From assembly GCA_964531735.1 (NCBI GenBank), contig CAZHGD010000070.1, positions 1-33,694 of the forward strand: a stretch of 33,694 nt of DNA, in the 5' to 3' direction. Of this stretch, positions 7,659 through 16,667 are shown piece after piece. The notes under the pieces were generated by a model. It was given only the letters and a program-made list of their open reading frames with translations. It made no database searches and was not told where the DNA came from. Source of the stretch: CAZHGD01 sp964531735. Lineage in GTDB: Bacteria; Armatimonadota; UBA10988. The position numbers were made by a program, and so were the translations under genes. Position 1 is the first letter of the stretch, and each line of letters starts with the position of its first letter.

Positions 7659-9218
7659 ATGAAGTCCGTCGAGTTGTCCGAGTTGGCCGTCCTGCTGCAC
7701 CCGCATGACGACGTGGCCGTGGCGCGCCGTGACCTGCTGGCCGGCACGCGGCTGACCTGGCTGACCACCGCAGTCACCGTCGGCCAGGACGTGCCGGCCG
7801 GCCACAAGCTGGCGCTCAGCCCCGTGGCCACCGGCCAGCCGGTCCGCAAGTATGACCAGGTCATCGGCTATGCCACGCAGGACATCCGGCCCGGTGACTA
7901 CGTCCACCTGCACAACCTGGGCTTCGGCTCGGGCGAGGTGGCCCATGACCTGGCCGTCGGCAGCGCCGTGCGCCCGGTGGCGGTCCTGCCGGTGGAGCAG
8001 CAGGCCACCTTCGAGGGCTACCTGCGCGCCGACGGGCGCGTCGGCACGCGGAACTACCTGGCCGTCGTCGCCACGGTCAACTGCTCGTCCGGCGTGGCCC
8101 ACGCCATCGCGCGCCGCTTCGACGACGTGGCGCGGCAGCAGCCCAACCTCGACGGCGTGCTGGCGCTGACCACCAAGGGCGGCTGCGGCGGCAAGCCCGG
8201 CTGGGAGACCGAGTTGTTCCAGCGGACGCTGGCCGGCTTCGCCAAGCACCCGAACGTGGCCGCCTACATCGTGGTCGGCCTCGGCTGCGAGGGCAACCAG
8301 ATGGCCGAGTTCATCGAGACCGGCGGGCTCCTGCGGCTCGATGTCGGCCCGTATGACCGACCACCGACCATCGTCATGCAGGAGGTGGGCGGGACGCAAG
8401 CGGCCATCGACCAAGGCGTCCGCGCCATCGAGGCGCTGATCCCGGCGGCGGCCGCCTGCCGCCGGACCACGCAGCCGGCCAGCCGCTTGACGCTGGCCCT
8501 GGAGTGCGGCGGCAGCGACGCGCTGAGCGGCATCACCGCCAACCCGGCGGTGGGCGCCTGCGTCGATGAACTGGTCCGCCACGGCGGCACCGCGGTGCTC
8601 GGTGAGACGCCGGAAGTCTACGGCGCCGAACACCTGCTGACCCGCCGCGCGGTCAGCCCGGCCGTGGCCGACAAGCTCATGGAGCGCATCGCGTGGTGGA
8701 AGCACTACACCGCCACCAACGGCTTCAGCATCGACAACAACCCTGCCCCGGGCAACAAAGACGGCGGCCTGACCACCATCTTCGAGAAGAGCCTCGGGGC
8801 CGTGGCCAAAGCGGGCACCACGCCGCTGCAGGCGGTCTACGAGTACGGCGCGACGGTCGCGCCGAGCAGCGGCCTGGTCCACATGGACACACCCGGCTAT
8901 GACCCGGTGGCCACCACCGGTCAAGTGGCGGGCGGCTGCAACCTGGTGGCTTTCACGACCGGCCGCGGGAGCTGCTTCGGGTTCAAGCCGGCGCCAGTGC
9001 TGAAGATCGCCACCAACACCTCGATGTACGAGCGTATGCGCGCGGACATGGACATCAACGCCGGCACCATCTTCGACGGTCAGCAGACCGTGGCCGAAGT
9101 CGGCCAGGCCATCTTCGAGCGCCTCCTGCGCCTGGCCAGCGGCGAGGCGAGCCGGAGTGAGGCTCAGGGCCTGGGTGCCGACGAGTACAACCCCTGGGTC
9201 ATCGGTTGCACGATGTGA
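7659..9218 (+). CDS. uxaA: UxaA-family sugar-acid dehydratase (altronate/galactarate type)
   Basis: A 519-aa cytoplasmic enzyme of the UxaA/GarD family. These dehydratases convert sugar acids such as D-altronate (EC 4.2.1.7) or galactarate (4.2.1.42) to 2-keto-3-deoxy acids. Residues about 10-95 form the SAF domain. The catalytic part starts with GYLRADGRVGTRNYLAVV (119-136) and retains GLGCEGNQ, LECGGSDALSGITANPAVG, ETPEVYGAEHLL, DNNPAPGNKDGGLTTI and the C-terminal TGRGS(C)FGF region. One family block is altered: where E. coli UxaA has THGSGCG, this protein has TTKGGCG (171-177), losing the His while keeping Cys176. The exact substrate is therefore open. ATG 7659 gives the family's usual N-terminus, but its ribosome site (GGGAAG) is weak. 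The HAD gene follows 13 bp downstream. Confidence 0.9.
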   Translation: MKSVELSELAVLLHPHDDVAVARRDLLAGTRLTWLTTAVTVGQDVPAGHKLALSPVATGQPVRKYDQVIGYATQDIRPGDYVHLHNLGFGSGEVAHDLAVGSAVRPVAVLPVEQQATFEGYLRADGRVGTRNYLAVVATVNCSSGVAHAIARRFDDVARQQPNLDGVLALTTKGGCGGKPGWETELFQRTLAGFAKHPNVAAYIVVGLGCEGNQMAEFIETGGLLRLDVGPYDRPPTIVMQEVGGTQAAIDQGVRAIEALIPAAAACRRTTQPASRLTLALECGGSDALSGITANPAVGACVDELVRHGGTAVLGETPEVYGAEHLLTRRAVSPAVADKLMERIAWWKHYTATNGFSIDNNPAPGNKDGGLTTIFEKSLGAVAKAGTTPLQAVYEYGATVAPSSGLVHMDTPGYDPVATTGQVAGGCNLVAFTTGRGSCFGFKPAPVLKIATNTSMYERMRADMDINAGTIFDGQQTVAEVGQAIFERLLRLASGEASRSEAQGLGADEYNPWVIGCTM

Positions 9219-9231
9219 GGCAAGAGACGTG

Positions 9232-9879
9232 ATGCTACCGGCTGAAGCGCTGATCTTCGATATGGACGGTCTGTTGCTGGACACCGAGACGCTGTACGTC
9301 AAGGCGTTCCAGAAGGTCGTGGCACCGTTCGGCCATGTCGTGGTCCTGGAGACCTACGCCGACTGGGTCGGGCGGCAGGTCACCTACGACGACTTCCAGG
9401 CGCTGTACCCGTGTCCGCTGACTGAAGAGGAGGCCTTCTCGCAGATGCGGACCGAGTTCGCGCGGCTGGTCGAGGAGGAACTGGCCCTCATGCCGGGCGT
9501 GCTGGACTTCCTGGACGGGGCCGGCGCGCGCTACCCCAAAGCCATCGCCTCGTCCACCCGCAAGCCGACCATCGAGCAGCATCTGCGCCAAGCCGGTCTG
9601 CTGGACCGGTTCCAGGTGATCGTCTCGGGCCGCGACGTGCCGCGCGGCAAGCCCGCGCCGGATGTCTACCTGGCCGCCGCCGAACAGCTCGGTGTGGCCC
9701 CGGAGCGCTGTGTGGTGTTCGAGGATTCGCACCACGGCATCGCCGGCGGGCACGCCGCCGGCATGCGCACGGTGGCCATCCCGACCGAACTGACCGCGAT
9801 GCGCGACTTCTCGCTAGCCGATCTCATCGTCAAACGGCTCGATGAAGTCACCGCCGTCTGGCTCAACGGAGCGGCCTGA
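9232..9879 (+). CDS. HAD-superfamily sugar-phosphate phosphatase / beta-phosphoglucomutase-like
   Basis: A 215-aa haloacid-dehalogenase-family enzyme of the beta-phosphoglucomutase-like subgroup with a helical C1 cap. Motif I is FDMDGLLLDTE (nucleophile Asp10, acid/base Asp12), motif II the Ser/Thr of ASSTRK, motif III the Lys of GKPAPDVYL, and motif IV VVFEDSHHGI. All catalytic residues are present, so it should be active on a small phosphorylated sugar, perhaps clearing a sugar phosphate from the dehydratase pathway encoded just upstream. ATG 9232 and GTG 9229 are both possible; the upstream stop region supplies GAGG at 9217-9220, 8-11 nt away. Its 3' end overlaps the convergent epimerase gene by 66 bp. 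Confidence 0.88.
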   Translation: MLPAEALIFDMDGLLLDTETLYVKAFQKVVAPFGHVVVLETYADWVGRQVTYDDFQALYPCPLTEEEAFSQMRTEFARLVEEELALMPGVLDFLDGAGARYPKAIASSTRKPTIEQHLRQAGLLDRFQVIVSGRDVPRGKPAPDVYLAAAEQLGVAPERCVVFEDSHHGIAGGHAAGMRTVAIPTELTAMRDFSLADLIVKRLDEVTAVWLNGAA

Positions 9880-10667
9880 GCCGACCGGGCGGCCGCCGCG
9901 ACCGGCGAGCGTGCGCCAGACTCGCCGCACGAACCGCAGGTCGTCACGCGCGATGTGCAACCGGTCACCCGGCGAGGCGGCCAGCGCGCCGTCACCGAAG
10001 CTGAACAGACCGTCGAAGCCAGCCTCGAACAGCCGCTGCAGCCAGGCGCTCCACGGCGTCAGGCCCTGACCGGCCAGCGCCGGCCGGGTGGACCAGAGGT
10101 GGACATTGCCAGCGCCGACCTGCGACACCCAGCGGTAGTTGGCCAACGCCACACCACCGACCGGCGGCAGCGGCATCCGCCACAGCCAGTGCCCGTGCTC
10201 GCCATCGCGCCAGCGCGGCACCTGGTCCGGCGCCAGCATCGCGGCCACCCAGCGCGGGTCGGTGCCGGCCAGTTCGCGCGCCAGCTCGGGCACCTCGCCG
10301 AACCGCGAACCGGCGTGGTTGGGCACCAGGACGGCCACCTCGTGGCGTTGCGCCACGGCCACCAGCTCGGCGAACGGCGCCTCCGCGGGCCCTTCGTCCA
10401 CCGTCCAGGGCGCCGTCCGCAACTGCCGACACCCGCTGCCCTTGGCCACGCCGGCCCAGGCACTCAGCCGCTCGGGCACACAGGTGTCGGTGGTGATCAG
10501 GCCCACGGGCGCGCCCTCGGCCCGGAGCACCTCGATGGCGCGGTGGTCCTCGTCACGCGGCAGGCCGCGCACCGTCAGGTCGATCCCGTCGAAGCCGAGT
10601 TCCAGCGCCAGCGCCGCCAACTCGACGGGATCGCACTCCGGGAACAGGGCACTGACCAGCAGCGAGG

Positions 10668-10671
<4 letters not shown>
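9814..10671 (-). CDS. Sugar-phosphate isomerase/epimerase-like TIM-barrel protein
   Basis: A 285-aa protein of the AP-endonuclease-2/xylose-isomerase-like TIM-barrel superfamily. The N-terminal pattern (LLVSALFPECDPVELAALAL then ELGFDGIDLTVRG) is the typical first strand and helix. VAVLVPNHAGSRFGEVPEL corresponds to the fourth barrel strand, and YRWVSQVGAGNVHLW and GFDGLFSFGDGALA cover later strands. Several usual metal ligands (the Glu/Asp/His/Glu set) are not obvious, so activity is uncertain. Its ATG overlaps the recA stop codon (ATGA, 10668-10671), so it is translated from the recA transcript. Its 3' end overlaps the convergent HAD gene by 66 bp. Confidence 0.75.
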
Positions 10672-11729
<1,058 letters not shown>

Positions 11730-11813
11730 CTGGCGCTCCCTGCCCGTCGCCGGTCGGGCCACCACCATCTGGGGTGCCCGGTCGCGTTCTGCGTGCCCGA
11801 CGGCGCGCCGCCG

Positions 11814-11842
11814 ATTATACGCGAGCCACTGCACCCGCGCAA
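11814..11842 (-). promoter_or_regulatory. recA promoter (sigma-70 type) with upstream A-tract
   Basis: On the minus strand TTGCGC (11842-11837), a 17-bp spacer and a perfect TATAAT (11819-11814) form a near-consensus vegetative promoter. Just upstream of the -35 the minus strand carries AAAAAATGTTT (11862-11852), placed like an UP element. Transcription would start near 11807, giving a leader of about 78 nt before the recA ATG. Confidence 0.88.
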
Positions 11843-11889
11843 GCGCTCTGCAAACATTTTTTCGCGTAGGCGGGCGGCGGCGGCCGATG

Positions 11890-11895
11890 TAGAAT
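11890..11895 (+). promoter_or_regulatory. Candidate -10 element of the five-gene operon
   Basis: TAGAAT, preceded directly by TG, lies about 50 bp upstream of the DUF6785 ATG and is back to back with the recA promoter. No good -35 hexamer is seen at 16-18 bp (TAGGCG at 11867-11872 is the best), so activation or weak basal expression is likely. The ribosome site GGAGG (11929-11933) lies downstream of the expected start. Confidence 0.45.
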
Positions 11896-11944
11896 GCGGA
11901 CACCACACCACACCGCCGCAGGCCGGCCGGAGGAACGCTGCGCC

Positions 11945-13918
11945 ATGACCCTCGATCCCACAGGGACCGACACCACACACCCGCCCCGACAGCACGCCAT
12001 CACCTTCCGCGCCGTACTCCTCGGCCTGCTCCTCATCCCACCGAACGTCTACTGGTGTCTCCAAGTGGAGGGCATCTGGCACAGCGGCCATCCTTCGGCG
12101 CTGAGCCTGTTCTGGAACGTCATCTTCACCATTCTGGTGCTGGTCTGGCTCAATCTGCTGGTCAAACGGGTCGCGCCGCGGTGGGCACTGCACCAGGGCG
12201 AGTTCCTCGTCATCTACATCCTGCTCTACATGGCCACCGCCCTCGCCGGGCATGACTCGCTGCAACTCCAGTTGCCCTCGCTGGCCATGCCCTGGTACTT
12301 CGCCAACGAATCCAACAAGTACGCGGTGCTGCTGCAACCCTACCTGCCGAAGTGGCTGACGGTCAGTCGCGAGGCCGTCATCAAGCCGTTCTTCGAAGGG
12401 CATTCGTCGCTCTTCTGGCAAGGCCACTGGCGCTTCTGGGTCATCCCCATCTTCTGGTGGACGCTGTTCATCGCCGCGCTCGGCCTGGTGCTGATCTGCC
12501 TCAACGTGTTCGTGCGGCGGCAGTGGACCGAGAACGAGAAGCTGTCCTACCCCATCATCCAGTTGCCGTTGGCGCTGACCGAAGGCGGCGGCCAGGGCTC
12601 CTTCTTCACCAACCCCTACTTCCTCGGCGGGTTCCTGGCAGTCGCCGCTCTGGACGTGGTCAATGGGCTCAGCCGCGGGTTCATCCCGGCGCTGCCCTAT
12701 CTCGATGTCCGGCACGAGCAGCACCGCCTGGACACGTTGTTCACCAGCTTCCCCTGGAACCGCATGGGCTCCGTGCCCATTCCGTACTATCCGTTCCTGA
12801 TCGCGCTCGGGTTCTTCCTGCCGCTCGACCTGTCGTTCTCCATCTGGTTCTTCTACCTGTTCCAGAAGCTGCAACTGGTCGGCGCGGCCGTGGTCAACCT
12901 GTCGGACATGCGCGAGTTGCCCTACCCCATTGAGCAGGCTACCGGCGCGCTGTTCATGCTGTGCGCCTACACGCTCTGGCTGGGCCGGGCTCACCTGGCG
13001 AGCGTCGTACGCACGGTGATCGGCTTCGGCCAGCGTCTGGACGATCGTGACGAGCCGGTCAGCTACCGGACGGCTACCGTCGGGCTGGCGCTCGGGTCGG
13101 CGTTCCTGTTCTGGTTCTCGCGTCAGGCCGGCATGTCGCCCGGGGTGATCGTCGGCTTCTTCGTCTTCTACGCGGTGATCGCGTTCACCATCACGCGGAT
13201 GCGCGCCGAGCTCGGTCCCCCGGCGCACGAACTGGTCGGCATCAACTCCATGCGGTTCCTGATCTCGCTGCAGGGCGCCGACGCGCTCGGGCCGCGCAAC
13301 CTGATCATGTACCCGCTGTACTACTGGTTCACCGGCCGCGGCTACCGCACGCAGATCATGCCGCCGATGATGGAGGGCTTCAAGATGGCCGAGCGCGCCG
13401 GGGTCAGCGCGCACGGCCTGGGCTGGATTATGCTGCTCGGCCTGTATGTGGGTGGCATCACCGTGTACATCATCGGCGTCCAACTGTCCTACGCGAACTC
13501 CAGCAGCTTCAACGGCATGGTCAGCCACAACCACGGGCAGATCCAGCAGGCGGCCGGCTGGATCGCCGGCGCCTCGCGGTTCGAGCGGACCATGAACGTG
13601 CCGCGCTTGCTCTTCATCGCCGGCGGCATGGGCTTCACGGGCCTGCTGATGGCCATGCGACTGCAGTTCCTGAAGTGGCCGTTCCATCCGGCCGGCTATG
13701 CGCTGAGCATGGCCTTCGGCGTGGACTACTACTGGATGTGCATCCTGATCGCCTGGGCGCTGAAGTCGCTGGTGCTCCGCTACGGCGGCTATGGCCTCTA
13801 CCGCCGAGTGCTGCCGATGTGTTACGGTGTCCTGTTGGGCGAGTATGTGGTCGGGGCCTTCTGGAGCGTGCTCAGCCTGTTCCTGCACCGACCGATCTAC
13901 GACTTCAGCCCGGGCTAG
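11945..13918 (+). CDS. DUF6785/DUF6784 polytopic membrane protein
   Basis: A 657-aa integral membrane protein with about 12-14 predicted helices over its whole length and a short hydrophilic N-terminus. Several segments match what I know of the paired DUF6785 (N-terminal) and DUF6784 (C-terminal) family: EFLVIYILLYMATALAGHD, FVRRQWTENEKLSYPIIQLP, RMRAELGPPAHEL near the middle, and KWPFHPAGYALSMAFGVDYYW then LRYGGYGLYRR near the C-terminus. The family is uncharacterised; a transporter role is inferred from topology and from recurrent neighbourhood with sugar enzymes. It heads a tight operon, with the isochorismatase-like gene 24 bp downstream. The start at 11945 has GGAGG 11 nt upstream, slightly long spacing; an ATG at 11894 has no ribosome site and sits on the -10 element. 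Confidence 0.87.
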   Translation: MTLDPTGTDTTHPPRQHAITFRAVLLGLLLIPPNVYWCLQVEGIWHSGHPSALSLFWNVIFTILVLVWLNLLVKRVAPRWALHQGEFLVIYILLYMATALAGHDSLQLQLPSLAMPWYFANESNKYAVLLQPYLPKWLTVSREAVIKPFFEGHSSLFWQGHWRFWVIPIFWWTLFIAALGLVLICLNVFVRRQWTENEKLSYPIIQLPLALTEGGGQGSFFTNPYFLGGFLAVAALDVVNGLSRGFIPALPYLDVRHEQHRLDTLFTSFPWNRMGSVPIPYYPFLIALGFFLPLDLSFSIWFFYLFQKLQLVGAAVVNLSDMRELPYPIEQATGALFMLCAYTLWLGRAHLASVVRTVIGFGQRLDDRDEPVSYRTATVGLALGSAFLFWFSRQAGMSPGVIVGFFVFYAVIAFTITRMRAELGPPAHELVGINSMRFLISLQGADALGPRNLIMYPLYYWFTGRGYRTQIMPPMMEGFKMAERAGVSAHGLGWIMLLGLYVGGITVYIIGVQLSYANSSSFNGMVSHNHGQIQQAAGWIAGASRFERTMNVPRLLFIAGGMGFTGLLMAMRLQFLKWPFHPAGYALSMAFGVDYYWMCILIAWALKSLVLRYGGYGLYRRVLPMCYGVLLGEYVVGAFWSVLSLFLHRPIYDFSPG

Positions 13919-13942
13919 CGCCGCGTGGAAGGAGCGACGTGC

Positions 13943-14560
13943 ATGGAGGCGCGGACTTTGCGACAGTGGGCCGGCTTGACGCCGCCGGCCAGCCTGCCAA
14001 CGACCGGCACGGCGGTGGTGTTCATCGACCTGCAGATGGACTACTTCACGCCAGGCAAGCTGCTCATCCCCGATGGCGACGCGGTGATCGCCAATGCCGT
14101 GCGTCTGCGTGACTGGGCGGTGGCCAACGGGTGGCCCGTCGCCCATGTGCAGCAGATGGCACCGGCCACCTCACCGCTGTTCGCCGCGGGCTGCGCCGGC
14201 GGCGAGTTCCACCCGGCCATGGCGCCACGCCCCGGTGAACGCCTCGTACCCAAGACGCTGCCGAGCAGTTTCCAGCGCACCGAGCTGCACGAGTGGCTGC
14301 AGGCGCACGGCGTCACGACGCTGGTGTTGGCCGGGCTGATGACGCACATGTGCGTGGAGACCACCGCCCGCGACGCGCTGCCGCTCGGCTATGCGGTCAT
14401 CGTCGTGGCCGATGCCTGCGCCACGCGCGACCTGCCGTCACCGAGCGGTGGCGTCCTGACGCATGAGCTGGTCCACCAGGTCGCGTTGGCGGAGCTGGCC
14501 GACCGCTTTGCGGACGTGCTGACCACCGCCGCGGTGCTCGCGCTGCCCTTGGTCGACTGA
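13943..14560 (+). CDS. Isochorismatase-like cysteine hydrolase
   Basis: A 205-aa cytoplasmic hydrolase of the isochorismatase/nicotinamidase superfamily, which cleaves C-N or C-O bonds in small amides, ureides or vinyl ethers. The catalytic triad is intact: Asp29 (VVFIDLQMDYF), Lys104 (LVPKTLPSSF) and Cys137 (GLMTHMCVETTARDA), with the Thr-His of the cis-peptide segment before the Cys. HPAMAPRPGERLVPKT is the usual lead-in to the Lys. The substrate is not readable; the operon suggests a sugar- or ureide-derived compound rather than siderophore synthesis, as no 2,3-dihydroxybenzoate genes are present. AGGAG lies 8 nt before ATG 13943. The D-lyxose isomerase gene starts 23 bp downstream. Confidence 0.9.
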   Translation: MEARTLRQWAGLTPPASLPTTGTAVVFIDLQMDYFTPGKLLIPDGDAVIANAVRLRDWAVANGWPVAHVQQMAPATSPLFAAGCAGGEFHPAMAPRPGERLVPKTLPSSFQRTELHEWLQAHGVTTLVLAGLMTHMCVETTARDALPLGYAVIVVADACATRDLPSPSGGVLTHELVHQVALAELADRFADVLTTAAVLALPLVD

Positions 14561-14583
14561 GGCCGCCTACCCGGAGAGACGCG

Positions 14584-15279
14584 ATGAAACGGTCGGAGAT
14601 CAACGCCCTGATGGGCGAGGCTTGGGACTTCTTCGAGCGCTACTCGTTCCGCCTGCCGGTCTGGGCGGCGTGGTCGCCGGCCGACTGGGCAGCGGCCGGC
14701 AACGAGGCGGCCGAAGTCGCCCGGCACCAACTGGGCTGGGACATCACCGACTTCGGGCGCGGCGACTTCGCGCGCCTGGGCCTGCTGCTGTTCACCATCC
14801 GCAACGGTCGGCTCGACCATCCGGTCACCGTGAAGCCCTACGCCGAGAAGATCATGATCGTACGCGAGGGCCAGGTCACGCCGATGCACTTCCATCACCA
14901 CAAGACGGAAGACATCATCAACCGCGGTGGCGGTCGCCTGGTGATCGAGCTGTGGAACGCCGCCGCCGATGACCGGCTGGCCGACACGATGGTCGAAGTG
15001 TCGCTCGACGGCCTCCACCACCGTCTGGCCGGCGGTGAGCGCGTGGTCCTCGAACCCGGGTGCAGCATCACCTTGCCGCCGCGGCTGTACCACGCGTTCT
15101 GGGGCGAGCCAGGTGCCGGCACCGTCCTGGTCGGCGAGGTGTCGGCGGTCAACGACGACGCCACCGACAACCGCTTCCTCGACCCCGTCGGGCGGTTCCC
15201 GGCCATTGTGGAGGATGAGCCGCCGCGGCACCTGCTGTGCACCGAGTACCCGGCGCACCTGTCGGCGGCGCCCCGATGA
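14584..15279 (+). CDS. D-lyxose ketol-isomerase
   Basis: A 231-aa cupin-fold enzyme that interconverts D-lyxose and D-xylulose (EC 5.3.1.15), often also D-mannose and D-fructose. It closely resembles the E. coli O157 D-lyxose isomerase as I remember it: the N-terminal MKRSEIN, LGWDITDFGRGDF (50-62), VKPYAEKIM, TPMHFHHHKTEDIINRGGG (99-117), SITLPPRLYHAFW (161-173) and VGEVSAVNDD. Predicted metal ligands are His102, His104, Glu109 and His170. GGAGAG lies 5 nt before the ATG. Its stop codon overlaps the start of the DUF4397 gene (ATGA, 15276-15279). Together with the UxaA and epimerase-like genes it points to use of rare pentoses or sugar acids. Confidence 0.93.
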   Translation: MKRSEINALMGEAWDFFERYSFRLPVWAAWSPADWAAAGNEAAEVARHQLGWDITDFGRGDFARLGLLLFTIRNGRLDHPVTVKPYAEKIMIVREGQVTPMHFHHHKTEDIINRGGGRLVIELWNAAADDRLADTMVEVSLDGLHHRLAGGERVVLEPGCSITLPPRLYHAFWGEPGAGTVLVGEVSAVNDDATDNRFLDPVGRFPAIVEDEPPRHLLCTEYPAHLSAAPR

Positions 15280-16661
15280 GCGCGGTCCGTTGGCTGGCCG
15301 GCCTGCTGGCGCTCGCGGGCCTGGCCTGGGCCGAGCCAGCCGCGCCCACCGCGCCGCCCAAGCCGGTTGAGCCGACCAAGCCCGCCAAACCGGCGGAGCC
15401 GGCCGAGCCCGTCAAGCCGATGGGCCCGACCGCGGCGCGGTCGGCGCGCTATCGTCTGCTGCACGCCTGTCCCGAACTGGGCGAGGCGCAGGTCTATGTG
15501 AACGGCCAGAAGGTCGAGCCGGCACCGATCTACGGCCAGTTGACGCCGTACCAGACGCTTCGCGCCGGGGTCCACAACTTCAAGCTGCAGGCTGCCAAGT
15601 CGCCGCAGGTGCTCGACGACCGTGACGCCACGCTCGACGCCGGTGCCGACTACACCATCGCCATCGTCGGCACGGCCAAGGCGCCGGCCTTCCTGCGCCT
15701 GCTGGACCGGCGGCCCGAGGCCGACCCGCGCGGGCACCTGCGCGCCGTGAACCTGGTCGCCGACGGCCCGGCCGTGGCCGTGCGGCCAGTCGGCGACCCG
15801 GTGCTGGCCAGACTCGGGTTTGGCCAGGCGATGCGTCCGGTGCCGGTCGGACCACTGGCGGCGCGGTATGTCTTCGAGGCCGCCGGCCGGGATGCGCCGC
15901 TGACGCAGACCGAGGAGACCACGGTCAGCCGTGGCCACACGATGACCTTCTGGCTGATCGGCCGGATGGGCGGACAAGGCCCCGCAGCCGTGCGCGTGCT
16001 GGCCGACCAACAAGCTTGGCCGGCGCCCGAAGCGTATGACCCACGGCCCGGCGAGCTGCTGCCGCAGCCGGCCCCGCCACCGGTCACGCGCCTGCGGGTG
16101 CTGCATGTCGCACCGGGCGGACCGGCGCTCGACGGGCAACTCGACGGGCGCCTGCTGCTGCGCGGACTGGCCTATGGCGAGGTGACCGACTACGTGCCGG
16201 TCGAGCCCGGTCGCCGTCGCCTGCAACTCACTGCCGGCGGCCGACCGCTGGCCGCGGCCGAGCTCGATCTGCAGGCCGGCACGCCTCACACCGCGCTGAT
16301 CATCGGCAAGCCGGGCCAGGTCTCGGTCTGGTTCCTGACCGACGACGCCGGCGACGCTCCGGCCGCGCGGGTCCGCGTCGTACACGCGGCGCTGGGCCTG
16401 CGTGAGGTCACCGTTAAGTTGGGCGGGACCACCCCGCTGGTGGATCGGGTCGGCGAACTGCTATACTCCGCCTACGTGTCGTTGCCGGACGGCGCCAACC
16501 CGCGCCAGATCGCCCTGCACCGACCGGGTGAGGACACTGTGCTCAAGGCCGCTGCGCTGTCACTGACACTGGGGAGCAGCTACACGCTGGTGGTGATCGG
16601 CACCACCGACCCGGCTTGGCCCGATGCGGCAGTGGGTCTGCGGTTGCTGAAGGATGGGTGA
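15276..16661 (+). CDS. Exported protein with four DUF4397-like units
   Basis: A 461-aa protein with a signal peptide (residues 1-19, ending AWA) and a Pro/Lys/Glu-rich linker (20-51, repeated KPxEP/KPAEP pattern, TonB-like in look). Four beta-rich units follow, each opening with a strand of the DUF4397 type: RYRLLHACPE (58), HLRAVNLVADG (154), RLRVLHVAPGG (272) and RVRVVHAALG (365). Units 1 and 3 keep the family pattern of a hydrophobic strand, vHa.P, a ...vngQ...Y...PY..l.aG turn and a final VxIVG strand; units 2 and 4 are more divergent. DUF4397 is thought to be an extracellular Ig-like module without known activity. It is coupled by a 4-nt overlap to the lyxose isomerase and sits 6 bp before the sensor phosphatase, so a ligand-binding or partner role for that sensor is a fair inference. 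Confidence 0.8.
   Translation: MSAVRWLAGLLALAGLAWAEPAAPTAPPKPVEPTKPAKPAEPAEPVKPMGPTAARSARYRLLHACPELGEAQVYVNGQKVEPAPIYGQLTPYQTLRAGVHNFKLQAAKSPQVLDDRDATLDAGADYTIAIVGTAKAPAFLRLLDRRPEADPRGHLRAVNLVADGPAVAVRPVGDPVLARLGFGQAMRPVPVGPLAARYVFEAAGRDAPLTQTEETTVSRGHTMTFWLIGRMGGQGPAAVRVLADQQAWPAPEAYDPRPGELLPQPAPPPVTRLRVLHVAPGGPALDGQLDGRLLLRGLAYGEVTDYVPVEPGRRRLQLTAGGRPLAAAELDLQAGTPHTALIIGKPGQVSVWFLTDDAGDAPAARVRVVHAALGLREVTVKLGGTTPLVDRVGELLYSAYVSLPDGANPRQIALHRPGEDTVLKAAALSLTLGSSYTLVVIGTTDPAWPDAAVGLRLLKDG
16459..16467 (+). promoter_or_regulatory. Possible internal extended -10 promoter before the phosphatase gene
   Basis: TGCTATACT is an extended -10 element (TGn plus TATACT, five of six to consensus) inside the DUF4397 reading frame, about 200 bp upstream of the phosphatase GTG. 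It stands out in very GC-rich coding sequence. No -35 at the right distance, as allowed for extended -10 promoters. It would give separate expression of the phosphatase. Confidence 0.3.
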
Positions 16662-16667
16662 GTAAGC

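Noticed and set aside
5448..9302. A very long open reading frame on the minus strand (about 1280 codons) opposite the hydrolase, glycosidase-like, UxaA and HAD genes
   Set aside because: Its translation is low-complexity (rich in Arg, Ala, Gly, His, Val, Gln), matches no family, and mirrors four well-supported plus-strand genes. Stop codons are rare in antisense frames at this GC content.
11730..11944. Search for a LexA (SOS) operator near the recA promoter
   Set aside because: Neither CTGT-N8-ACAG nor GAAC-N4-GTTC nor a close variant was found; only promoter elements and an A/T-tract are visible.
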